Shown: piece after piece, positions 1 to 5,700 of the stretch
Position numbering within the stretch: the stretch's first letter is position 1
How the letters are laid out: every line of letters begins with the position of its first letter
Assembly (NCBI GenBank): GCA_021820675.1
Contig: JAKADI010000042.1
Coordinates: forward strand, 1-8,894
Length of the DNA stretch: 8,894 nt
From: Bacillota bacterium
Lineage (GTDB): Bacteria; Bacillota; Sulfobacillia; Sulfobacillales; Sulfobacillaceae
Reading direction: 5' to 3'
Notes under the pieces: generated by a model
Seen by the model: the letters and a program-made list of their open reading frames with translations, nothing else
The model's database searches: none
What the model was told of the DNA's origin: nothing
Position numbers and translations under genes: made by a program

Positions 1-17
1 TACATGGAAGTTTTCAT

Positions 18-51
18 GCGGAAGGTCGAAAAGGCCTTCCGCTGTTCTTTT
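18..51 (+). terminator. Rho-independent terminator facing right
   Basis: A 10-bp stem (18-27 with 33-42, one T-G wobble) closes a GAAAA loop and is followed by TGTTCTTTT at 43-51. Read on the minus strand the hairpin is followed by ATGAAAAC, with no T-tract, so it works only for plus-strand transcription. It therefore probably ends a rightward gene lying left of the window, convergent with the main minus-strand block. No in-frame stop codon is visible in the 17 bases before the stem, so the gene itself must end earlier or run through. Confidence 0.7.
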
Positions 52-110
52 AATCGGGTATCGCGGCCTGACGCTTTGGGTGGACTCATCGCTTCGGAAA
101 AAGAGGTAAA

Positions 111-182
111 ATGGGTTGGCAGGGATTGCTCTCACATACGTTGGCCCAACGGCGTCAGGATTTGATTTCCCTTCAATCGTAA
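111..182 (+). CDS. Candidate 23-residue ORF, unknown
   Basis: An ATG at 111 is preceded four bases earlier by AGAGG (103-107 region), a fair ribosome binding site, and opens a 23-codon frame beginning MGWQGLLSHTLAQRR and ending at TAA 180-182. It lies downstream of the plus-strand terminator, so it would need its own promoter, which I do not see. The peptide has no recognised family. It may equally be the start of a gene broken by mutation, or chance. Support is weak. Confidence 0.15.
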   Translation: MGWQGLLSHTLAQRRQDLISLQS

Positions 183-285
183 AGCTTGAAAAGCGGCCGG
201 CTTTAACGGCATCGAGAATGTCGCAAACACAGCAACGCACGGATGACCAGTGCCGGTGTGAAGGAGGCGTAGAATTTCCGCGTCG

Positions 286-1284
286 TCAGTACCTCCGCTT
301 CACTGTCCGAAATGGATCATCTATCACTATCATGGTCAATAAAAACACCAAGGGAGCCGTGTTTAAGTTTCCCCCAATCGCAATTTGCAAGCCCATATTT
401 TGGCCAAAAATCCAGCAAAACAACAGCAAAATCGCAGAAACCACCACGATCCATGCATGCGACACATTCTTCCACAGAAGAATGGCCAAAAACGCTAATA
501 ACAGGACAACCAAGGCGTTAACATAGCTCGCTCCACCTTGCATGACTCGTATCGCCGGACTCAGGATTTGTTCCCACGGCCTATACGGCGAATGATCAAA
601 CAGAATGGCAATACCTTCTGTCCAAAATCGGGGACGCAGCTGAATCACTGCTGCCAGTGCATAGAAAATCGCGATCGTATGCCGAAGATGAACAACGACC
701 TTCCTCTGTTTCCACACGTCAGGATGCACAAGCAATAAAACGCCCACCAGAGCCGCCACAAATCCAGCACCCGGGCTTCCCGACACAATGCTGAGCCGAG
801 GCGAGGCGACCTGACCCAACGCTTCGGTGGCCACCCATGTCGCCAGGGAAAACAGCGTAGCCAGCAACAACGTAATCCAACCTGCTATGTTTTCCCGCTC
901 CGTCAAAAGCATAATAGCCACAAGAAACTGAAACACGACGAACACAATATTCCAGGTTACCGGTTGAGCGGTCCAGATTATGGCAACAGGGCGAAACATC
1001 CCGACAAGCCAGGCGGGTTGCAGGGCATACATCGTATCAATTAATTGATGGGCATTCGTCATTACCGCCCAAGGGAAGATTTGCTCAATGGCCGATAGGA
1101 ACCACCATGCGCCAAATCCCATCCATAAGAGATAGCGCGAACGCAATACAGAGGGTTTTTCACCACGAATGGTAAAGAGAATAATAACTTTGGCGCCGAC
1201 AACGAAAAAAAGAAACAAACCGATGTCAATTAAACTTTGATAATAATTGGTTACTAAAGGCATTTCTAAGGGGGACCCCTTCAT
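286..1284 (-). CDS. Polytopic membrane protein, unknown function
   Basis: I do not recognise the family with certainty. The protein of about 332 residues has roughly eight to ten hydrophobic segments. Numbered from the TTG one codon upstream of the chosen start, they lie near residues 18-40, 52-73, 92-107, 111-128, 134-152, 174-187, 203-216, 255-272, 278-304 and 311-323. It ends in a basic tail (FRTVKRRY). Between the last two segments is the stretch GQNMG...GGNLNTAPL, which recalls GQ-x-G...TDPNSGPL motifs in uncharacterised membrane proteins of Firmicutes and Actinobacteria; that link is from memory. The gene begins about 30 bp after the rsfS stop, so it is probably the last visible gene of that transcript. 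ATG 1284 is chosen; TTG 1287 and ATG 1263 are alternatives, and a small hairpin lies between the two ATGs. Confidence 0.8.
   Translation of the reverse strand: MKGSPLEMPLVTNYYQSLIDIGLFLFFVVGAKVIILFTIRGEKPSVLRSRYLLWMGFGAWWFLSAIEQIFPWAVMTNAHQLIDTMYALQPAWLVGMFRPVAIIWTAQPVTWNIVFVVFQFLVAIMLLTERENIAGWITLLLATLFSLATWVATEALGQVASPRLSIVSGSPGAGFVAALVGVLLLVHPDVWKQRKVVVHLRHTIAIFYALAAVIQLRPRFWTEGIAILFDHSPYRPWEQILSPAIRVMQGGASYVNALVVLLLAFLAILLWKNVSHAWIVVVSAILLLFCWIFGQNMGLQIAIGGNLNTAPLVFLLTMIVIDDPFRTVKRRY
1268..1281 (-). promoter_or_regulatory. Small hairpin at membrane-protein start
   Basis: A near-perfect inverted repeat (AAGGG, GTCC loop, CCCTT on the minus strand) sits between two possible starts of the membrane-protein gene, ATG 1284 and ATG 1263. 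Its 5' arm contains AAGGGG, the only Shine-Dalgarno-like sequence usable for ATG 1263, although 12 bases away. If ATG 1263 were the real start, the hairpin would hide its binding site. If ATG 1284 is the start, the repeat is merely coding sequence. Confidence 0.3.
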
Positions 1285-1314
1285 CAATTTTTCTTAGGAT
1301 GCCCCGGCTACCAA

Positions 1315-1707
1315 TTATGCATTCTCCAAAGGGATCAGTTCCGCGTCGCCCCACAGACGTTCAAGATCGTAATATCGGCGTTCTTCATCAGTAAAGATGT
1401 GGACAACCAGGTCCCCATAATCTAGCAAGACCCAATGCGCTTTGTCACCGCCTACCCGTTTAATTAAAGACACCCCGGCTATCTGTAGCGCCTCTTCAAT
1501 ATGCTCGGCAAGTGCAGCCACTTGAATGATCGTGTGTCCAGAGATAATTACAAAGTAATCAGCAACCAGTGTCACCTGACGCATATCTAAAATAACAATG
1601 TCTTCGCCATGGCGCTCCGCGGCGACCTTGGCGGCCAATTGCGCCCATTTCTGCGCGTCTTCCGGAATAGCTATCCCTCCCAAAGTTTCATCTTCTGCAT
1701 ACAACAC
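1315..1707 (-). CDS. rsfS: Ribosome silencing factor RsfS
   Basis: RsfS binds protein L14 of the 50S subunit and blocks joining with 30S, slowing translation in starvation (family knowledge). The family signature is clear: GEDIVILDMRQVTLVADYFVI, then SGHTIIQVAALAEHIEE, and in the C-terminal half HWVLLDYGDLVVHIF followed by RRYYDLERLWGDAE. At up to 130 residues it is slightly longer than usual because of about 13 residues before IPEDAQKW. The start is uncertain: GTG 1707 has no clear ribosome binding site, whereas a strong one (1675-1681) lies inside the frame, six bases before an ATT codon at 1668, which would give a typical-length protein. It follows yqeK by 27 bp and is co-transcribed with it, an arrangement common in Firmicutes. 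Confidence 0.95.
   Translation of the reverse strand: MLYAEDETLGGIAIPEDAQKWAQLAAKVAAERHGEDIVILDMRQVTLVADYFVIISGHTIIQVAALAEHIEEALQIAGVSLIKRVGGDKAHWVLLDYGDLVVHIFTDEERRYYDLERLWGDAELIPLENA
1675..1681 (-). promoter_or_regulatory. Internal Shine-Dalgarno GGGAGGG in rsfS
   Basis: GGGAGGG lies at codons 10-11 of the rsfS frame and is followed, after six bases (ATAGCT), by ATT at 1666-1668 and then codons for PEDAQKW, where RsfS proteins normally begin. No ATG, GTG or TTG is at the right distance in frame. Either ATT is the initiation codon, as known for infC, or the match is by chance. Confidence 0.4.
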
Positions 1708-1734
1708 AACGCGTCTATGATGTCTAAGACCACA

Positions 1735-2289
1735 TCATCCTCGTTTCCCATACGACGTCACCGCTTGTATCATCAAAGGATGCGGCTTAAGTCCGCGAGA
1801 CTCCAAGTACCGAATCGTTTCTTTTAACAATTGGACGTAGGCGTCATCGAGGGATTGCTCTTTGGCAATTTTTTCTAATCGTGCCCTTAACTCAAATGTC
1901 CTTCCTGGCTCTATGCCATCGGCAATAAACAAGGCTTTAGCCAATGGCGACAGATTCGGACCCGCAGTGGTGTGGTAATAAATGGCTTCCCACACGGGTT
2001 CACTGCCCATGTTCGCCTGTTTGAGCCACATAGCGGCAACCGGGCCATGGAGCAGAAGCGGTTCCGCTAGCTCTATGGGCAAAAGGTCTAATCCCAGACG
2101 AATTGCCTCTTGCTTTAGAGCATCGCGTGACATTTCCCGAGCCAAATCATGACCCATTGCGGCCAGGCGCGCTTCTTTCTGAGGCAAATGGTGAATCTCA
2201 GCCAGCTCTTCCATTACCGCCGCCACACGTATACTGTGCTGCTGCCGATGCTCCGTTAATTGGGCAAAGCGGTCATCTAAAATTCCCAC
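1735..2289 (-). CDS. yqeK: HD-domain Ap4A hydrolase YqeK
   Basis: YqeK is an HD-superfamily metal enzyme that splits diadenosine tetraphosphate symmetrically into two ADP (family knowledge). The metal-binding pattern is complete: H18 (HSIRV), H47-D48 (AAMGHDLAR), H81 (HGPVAA), H106 (AIYYHTTAG) and D124 in the family motif LSPLAKALFIADGIEPGR, where the usual ADYIEPGR has G for Y. The length, 184 residues, is normal. The start is GTG 2289 with AGGTGAT about six bases upstream. It lies between the RRM gene and rsfS. In many Firmicutes yqeK directly follows nadD, so the RRM gene looks inserted. With no clear promoter in the 60 bases before it, expression may depend on read-through of the hairpin at 2353-2385. 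Confidence 0.95.
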   Translation of the reverse strand: MGILDDRFAQLTEHRQQHSIRVAAVMEELAEIHHLPQKEARLAAMGHDLAREMSRDALKQEAIRLGLDLLPIELAEPLLLHGPVAAMWLKQANMGSEPVWEAIYYHTTAGPNLSPLAKALFIADGIEPGRTFELRARLEKIAKEQSLDDAYVQLLKETIRYLESRGLKPHPLMIQAVTSYGKRG

Positions 2290-2352
2290 GACGCTATCAC
2301 CTGCTCATCCGCAACTTCTGCCCCATGTTGAGCCTTGGGCTCCAAAGATAAC

Positions 2353-2385
2353 GACAAAGCTGAAGACTGGTGCTTCAGCTTTGTC
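2353..2385 (-). terminator. Perfect 13-bp hairpin after RRM gene
   Basis: Two 13-base arms (2353-2365 and 2373-2385) are exact inverse complements around a 7-base loop, starting 7 bases after the RRM stop codon. On the minus strand the hairpin is followed by GTTATCTTT, a poor U-tract, so termination may be partial. On the plus strand TTTT follows five bases later, but no plus-strand gene needs it. It could also act as a 3' stabiliser of the RRM transcript, with read-through into yqeK. Confidence 0.6.
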
Positions 2386-2392
2386 AGGCATT

Positions 2393-2650
2393 TTAATAAC
2401 GGTTTTGACGCGGGCGGGCTTCATTGACAATGATGTCACGGCCGTGTAGTTGCGTGCCATTCATGGCTTCAACCGCTCGGTCTACATCTTCATCAGCCAC
2501 CTCGACAAACCCAAATCCCCTGGAACGACCAGTTTCCCGGTCCATAATAATGCGGGCACTAATGACTTGCGCATGTTGAGCAAAAGCCTGAGCCAATTCC
2601 TCTTCCGTCGTCGCCCACGGTAAATTACCGACATATAACGTTTTCGACAT
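2393..2650 (-). CDS. Small single-RRM RNA-binding protein
   Basis: An 85-residue protein consisting of one RNA recognition motif. RNP2 is LYVGNL at residues 5-10 and RNP1 is RGFGFVEV at 44-51, with the aromatic residues that stack on RNA bases (Y6, F46, F48) present. Helix and loop signatures (TTEEELAQAF, MDRETGRSRG, AVEAMNGTQLHGRDIIVNEARPR) match bacterial Rbp proteins such as those of cyanobacteria; there is no glycine-rich tail. The start ATG 2650 is fixed by AGGGAGG seven bases upstream; an open frame reaching back to 2761 lacks family similarity and overlaps the structured leader. It likely binds single-stranded RNA in the cytoplasm. Partners and targets are unknown. It lies between nadD and yqeK, framed by a 155-base leader region and a strong hairpin, so it may be expressed on its own. 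Confidence 0.92.
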   Translation of the reverse strand: MSKTLYVGNLPWATTEEELAQAFAQHAQVISARIIMDRETGRSRGFGFVEVADEDVDRAVEAMNGTQLHGRDIIVNEARPRQNRY

Positions 2651-2805
2651 TGCTTTTCCTCCCTGTGTGTCTACAAAGGTACCTGACCAGGGACCCAGGC
2701 ACCCGGAATACCCACTCAAGGAAAACCGACCCCGTGATGCTGGGAAACCTCTGACGATCAAGTGGTATTATGAACGGTTAAACAAGGAAACATGCGAACC
2801 GAACC
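2651..2805 (-). promoter_or_regulatory. Structured leader of RRM gene
   Basis: The 155 bases between nadD and the RRM gene can fold extensively on the minus strand. A 9-bp stem with one bulged G pairs 2760-2768 with 2708-2717 and encloses a CCC/GGG stem-loop. Closer to the start, 2696-2703 pairs with 2678-2685 (8 bp, one G-U), ending about 14 bases before the Shine-Dalgarno. A -10-like CATAAT (2767-2772) has no good -35 partner and overlaps the first stem, so the transcription start is unresolved. I do not recognise a known riboswitch class. Cold-induced RRM genes in cyanobacteria have long leaders, so post-transcriptional control is plausible but inferred. Confidence 0.35.
2658..2664 (-). 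promoter_or_regulatory. Strong Shine-Dalgarno for RRM gene
   Basis: AGGGAGG on the minus strand, seven bases before ATG 2650, decides the start of the RRM protein over the longer upstream frame. Confidence 0.8.
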
Positions 2806-3429
2806 TTATGGCCCGTGTTCGTATAAGAGATTCTTTTCGATGTAATGCTCCACGGCTTCAGGCACCAGATATTTAATCGACAACCCCAGCCGCAAGCGTT
2901 CCCGGACCTGACTGGATGAAATGGCCAATGCCGGAACTTCTAACTGATGAATGCGCTCAACCTTCTCTTCGCCCAATTCACGAGCCAAAGCGTGAATGCG
3001 CGATAGGGAATATCCCGGTCGACTTGCCGCAATAAGATGCGCATATCGAAAAATGTCTTCGGGATAATGCCATGAGGCAATTTCCAAAATGGCATCCGCA
3101 CCACTAATGAAATACCAATCGACATCGGGATCTAGCCGGTGAAAATAGGCAAGAGTATCACTTGTATAGGACGGTCCTTGACGATCGATTTCTATACGCG
3201 ACAATTCAAAATGCATATTGGGAGCAATCGCAAGAAACGTCATCAAATACCGGTGTTCCGCACTGGCCAACACGGATGGCGGTTTGTGCGGAGGCTGGCC
3301 CGAAGGGATGAAAATAACCCGATCCAAATGGAAAGCATCCCGGGCCGCTTCCGCAGTCACCAGGTGCCCATAATGAATCGGGTTGAATGTTCCCCCCATG
3401 AGCCCTATGGCTCGCATCTCTTTACCCAT
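2806..3429 (-). CDS. nadD: Nicotinate-nucleotide adenylyltransferase NadD
   Basis: NadD joins nicotinate mononucleotide and ATP to make deamido-NAD, a central step in NAD synthesis. The nucleotidyltransferase signature GGTFNPIHYGH is at residues 12-22, the second family motif SSSQVR at 171-176 (usual ISSTxIR), and GPSYTSDTL (85-93) and FISGADA (107-113) match conserved substrate-binding loops. Length 207 residues is typical. The start ATG 3429 is preceded in frame by a stop two codons upstream; ATG 3417, giving MRAIGLMGG, is the more family-like alternative, but neither has a strong ribosome binding site. It lies about 80 bp downstream of obg, and a tiny candidate ORF overlaps its start, which could supply translation by coupling. 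Confidence 0.96.
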   Translation of the reverse strand: MGKEMRAIGLMGGTFNPIHYGHLVTAEAARDAFHLDRVIFIPSGQPPHKPPSVLASAEHRYLMTFLAIAPNMHFELSRIEIDRQGPSYTSDTLAYFHRLDPDVDWYFISGADAILEIASWHYPEDIFRYAHLIAASRPGYSLSRIHALARELGEEKVERIHQLEVPALAISSSQVRERLRLGLSIKYLVPEAVEHYIEKNLLYEHGP

Positions 3430-3500
3430 TCTTCATAATGAATTCGCGGTCTCTCTGCAAATTCCTGCCGCTCCTCAAATAAACCGTAAATTTCCTCCAA
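3405..3500 (-). CDS. Candidate 31-residue ORF overlapping nadD start
   Basis: Between obg and nadD a minus-strand frame opens at TTG 3500, right after a stop codon in the same frame, and ends with TAG at 3405-3407, inside nadD. The peptide begins LEEIYGLFEERQEFAERPR and contains HYEEWVKR; it is acidic and amphipathic and reads more like protein than noise. However, no Shine-Dalgarno precedes the TTG. The GGAGG at 3494-3498 lies within its first codons and would instead suit another start further down, TTG 3478, which gives an 18-residue frame ending at TAA just before ATG 3417. Either could couple translation into nadD. No family is recognised. Confidence 0.25.
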   Translation of the reverse strand: MEEIYGLFEERQEFAERPRIHYEEWVKRCEP

Positions 3501-3509
3501 CTAGTACTG

Positions 3510-4775
3510 TCATTCTAGCACGAGTTGCCCTTCTCTCCAATAAAATGTCCCCTCGCCGACAGCGATAATGGTATCTTCCGCAACGTGTTCCCGCCGAAGA
3601 AGGTTCTCTACGCCCCGGCGCCGAAGATACTCCAAGAAATATTTCTCCGCATCGCGGTTGCCCCATAGTGTCATCCCGGCGCGTTCTTCCACATCACCGA
3701 CAATCCGCATCCCACTTTCATGCGGTTCCAATGCGAATCCTCGGACAGTCGGCTTCAGCACTCGTTCTTGACGTTGAAATATAGGTTTTGGTGTTCTATC
3801 CAAGACCTTCCGGACTTCCCACATTAAAGTGTCGAGACCATTGCGGGTGAGTGACGAAATCGGCCAGACGGTCTCAGGATAGACACGCGCCCGCAATCGC
3901 TCTAAATTCTCTTCGCTGCCCACCATATCCATTTTCGTGGCCACAATCAGGCGAGGTCGCGCTGCCAGTTCGGGTGAGAATGCCTCAACTTCATGATGAA
4001 TAATCTGGTAGTCATTTACAGGACTCCGGCCGTTTTGCGGATCCATGTCTACCAGATGTAGAAGAACGCGGGTACGGTTGAGATGGCGTAAAAATGTGTC
4101 TCCCAGGCCCGTTCCCAAGTGAGCCCCTTCAATGAGTCCCGGTACGTCCGCGACCGCAAAGGGTTCTCCATAATGGGTAACAACGCCCAAGTTAGGTACA
4201 AGTGTTGTAAACGGATAATCCGCGATTTTCGGTTTAGCCTGCGAGATAACAGAAATGAGGGTAGACTTACCGGCATTGGGAAACCCGATCAAACCCACAT
4301 CGGCTAGCAAATTCAATTCTAATTTCACCCATAGGGCCTGGCCGGGCTGGCCCCGCTCTGCAACCCGGGGTGCTTGATGTCTGGACGATGCGAAATGGGA
4401 ATTTCCCTTCCCTCCTCGCCCGCCCTGAGCAATGGTTTCCCGTTGCCCAGGATGCGTCAAATCGGCAATGACCTCTCCACCTTCGGACCGTACAATAGTT
4501 CCTGGCGGCACCCTGACGATCACATCTTCCGCATCGCGGCCATACATATTGTTGACTCCCCCGGGTTCCCCGTCCTGAGCGCGATAATGTTTTTGATGTC
4601 GCAAATCCATAAGAGTGTTGAGACCCGGGTCCACCTCAAATACGATGCTGCCGCCGCGCCCGCCATCCCCGCCAGCAGGTCCGCCGTTAGGGATATATTT
4701 TTCCCGTCGAAAAGCCACTGCCCCATTTCCGCCTTTGCCTGCTTGTACAAAGATTTTTACCTCGTCGACAAACAA
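3510..4775 (-). CDS. obg: GTPase Obg
   Basis: Obg is an essential large GTPase in 50S maturation; in Bacillus it also affects stress response and sporulation. From TTG 4775 the protein has 421 residues: the glycine-rich Obg fold (about 1-158, starting FVDEVKIFVQAGKGGNG), the G domain with G1 GFPNAGKST (164-172), switch region DYPFTTLVPNLG, G3 DVPG (210-213) and G4 TKMD (280-283, usually NKxD), and an OCT domain (about 340-415, with SGMRIVGDVEERAGMTLW). The start was chosen because it reproduces the family N-terminus MFVDEVKI and has AAGGGGGG 11 bases upstream; ATG 4808 would add 11 residues, overlap the previous gene and lack a binding site. The Spo0B-like gene ends within that binding site, implying coupled translation. 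Confidence 0.97.
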   Translation of the reverse strand: MFVDEVKIFVQAGKGGNGAVAFRREKYIPNGGPAGGDGGRGGSIVFEVDPGLNTLMDLRHQKHYRAQDGEPGGVNNMYGRDAEDVIVRVPPGTIVRSEGGEVIADLTHPGQRETIAQGGRGGKGNSHFASSRHQAPRVAERGQPGQALWVKLELNLLADVGLIGFPNAGKSTLISVISQAKPKIADYPFTTLVPNLGVVTHYGEPFAVADVPGLIEGAHLGTGLGDTFLRHLNRTRVLLHLVDMDPQNGRSPVNDYQIIHHEVEAFSPELAARPRLIVATKMDMVGSEENLERLRARVYPETVWPISSLTRNGLDTLMWEVRKVLDRTPKPIFQRQERVLKPTVRGFALEPHESGMRIVGDVEERAGMTLWGNRDAEKYFLEYLRRRGVENLLRREHVAEDTIIAVGEGTFYWREGQLVLE

Positions 4776-4786
4776 TGGTTGTTTTG

Positions 4787-4794
4787 CCCCCCTT
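4787..4794 (-). promoter_or_regulatory. Shine-Dalgarno for obg overlapping upstream stop
   Basis: AAGGGGGG on the minus strand overlaps the TAA stop (4793-4795) of the Spo0B-like gene and lies 11 bases before TTG 4775. It supports the TTG start and suggests that ribosomes ending the upstream gene help to start obg. Confidence 0.55.
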
Positions 4795-5431
4795 ACCGAT
4801 GTCCCCATGACGCGGTAATCACGCCTTGATGGCGCTCCCATGTGACTCCCTTAATGTAATTTCGTGGCAGTTTCGCCATACCTTCTTCACTAATTTCCAC
4901 AACAAATTGACCTGGTGCAAATCTAACCACAATATTTCCTTGGGTAACCGGTATTACCGTTTTGAGCACGGCCCACAATTTCCACAACATCCTATAGGTT
5001 CCTGCAATATGTTCCGGCCGTTCCCATAGAATCATGTGTCCTAACGATTCGGCATACGCATCCAACGCAATCATCTGATAAATCCACCGTAGGGGCAGCC
5101 CCCGGAAAATTCCCGGGTGCACACTAGCCAATGCCCGCTCCATAAGATATTGTTCGGCACGTTCGTAGTTCTCTAATTGCAACCATCCGCTTATTACCTG
5201 TAGATGGTTGGCATACCGGTGCCGATAGTGGCGGACCATGTCTACGGCCCGGGCCTGGGTATGAAGTTTCGCCCACGCCAGAATATACAAAGCAAAAAGT
5301 ATAAGAAAAACAATACGCCAGAGGTGGGAACTGACATAGACCCCCACTCCCAGCGCAACAAGTATTACCAGTCGCATTACCAGACTATACATGTGTACGA
5401 CGACGTGTCTGAAGTTTCTTTTATCCCTCAT
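4793..5431 (-). CDS. spo0B: Membrane-anchored Spo0B-like phosphotransferase
   Basis: Spo0B passes phosphate from Spo0F to Spo0A in the sporulation phosphorelay. The sequence [20 protein letters not shown], at residues 68-87 counted from ATG 5431, matches the Spo0B helical-hairpin domain; by alignment with RHDFLNHLQ-type motifs, H71 would be the phosphorylated histidine. The C-terminal part (about 120-212) looks like a degenerate kinase ATPase domain with no visible N, G1 or G2 boxes, as in Spo0B. Unlike the Bacillus protein, two hydrophobic segments (about 18-36 and 39-54) precede the domain. Position between rpmA and obg is exactly that of spo0B. ATG 5431 overlaps the rpmA end by 11 bases and lacks a clear binding site; ATG 5392 and 5377 are alternatives, the last trimming into the first membrane segment. 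Confidence 0.75.
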   Translation of the reverse strand: MRDKRNFRHVVVHMYSLVMRLVILVALGVGVYVSSHLWRIVFLILFALYILAWAKLHTQARAVDMVRHYRHRYANHLQVISGWLQLENYERAEQYLMERALASVHPGIFRGLPLRWIYQMIALDAYAESLGHMILWERPEHIAGTYRMLWKLWAVLKTVIPVTQGNIVVRFAPGQFVVEISEEGMAKLPRNYIKGVTWERHQGVITASWGHR

Positions 5432-5699
5432 TGACGGGCACAATGCATACTTCCCGACGATTATGCCCTTTCTGAACAAAAGCCACCGTTCCGTCGACCT
5501 TCGCGAACAAGGTAAAGTCTCGACCCATACCAACATTCGTCCCTGGATGAAACTTCGAACCCCGTTGACGAACGATAATGCTTCCGGCCGTCACCAACTG
5601 ACCTTGATGGCGTTTAATGCCTAACATTTTAGGATTGGAGTCGCGGCCGTTACGCGAACTACCGCCTCCTTTTTTGTGAGCAAAAAGTTGCAGACGCAT
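5421..5699 (-). CDS. rpmA: 50S ribosomal protein L27
   Basis: L27 reaches toward the peptidyl-transferase centre through its N-terminal tail. The body [20 protein letters not shown], then [15 protein letters not shown] and [11 protein letters not shown], is canonical. The 92-residue protein starts with MRLQLFA before HKKGG. In Firmicutes such a leader ends in a FFA or LFA motif removed by the Prp protease, and the prp gene is directly upstream, so maturation after A7 is expected. The leader here is shorter than the usual MLKxNLQxFA form. ATG 5699 is preceded by GGAGGAGGGAAT, an excellent binding site that overlaps the end of prp; only one base separates the prp stop from this start. Confidence 0.98.
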   Translation of the reverse strand: MRLQLFAHKKGGGSSRNGRDSNPKMLGIKRHQGQLVTAGSIIVRQRGSKFHPGTNVGMGRDFTLFAKVDGTVAFVQKGHNRREVCIVPVNEG

Positions 5700-5700
5700 A

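Larger units (their letters stand above)
1..285. other. Region without a confident gene
   Basis: Apart from the terminator at 18-51, this stretch holds two open frames that mirror each other codon for codon. The plus-strand frame runs from base 1 to a TGA near 168. The minus-strand frame is open from the membrane-protein stop (286) to the window edge; a possible GTG start precedes the residues CCVCDILDAVKAGRF. Mirrored frames in the same codon phase tend to be open together, so at most one can be real. Neither has a recognisable domain or a good ribosome binding site. I see no minus-strand terminator after the membrane-protein gene, so the leftward transcript may continue beyond the window. 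Confidence 0.4.

Noticed and set aside
1671..1700. Nine-codon frame MQKMKLWEG ending just before the ATT of rsfS
   Set aside because: No ribosome binding site and too short to tell from chance.
2328..2341. GAGCC-TTG-GGCTC small palindrome upstream of yqeK
   Set aside because: Only 5 bp, no adjacent T-tract and no link to the yqeK binding site; probably chance.
2651..2761. 37-codon N-terminal extension of the RRM protein
   Set aside because: No family similarity, and a strong Shine-Dalgarno places the start at 2650.
2767..2772. CATAAT as -10 box of the RRM gene
   Set aside because: No acceptable -35 sequence at 16-18 bp, and it overlaps the first leader stem.
4374..4829. Plus-strand open frame of 151 codons opposite obg
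   Set aside because: Antisense to the conserved Obg fold; no binding site and no recognisable domain.
5432..5536. N-terminal extension of the Spo0B-like frame
   Set aside because: These 35 codons overlap L27 coding sequence in another frame; L27 conservation explains the open frame.
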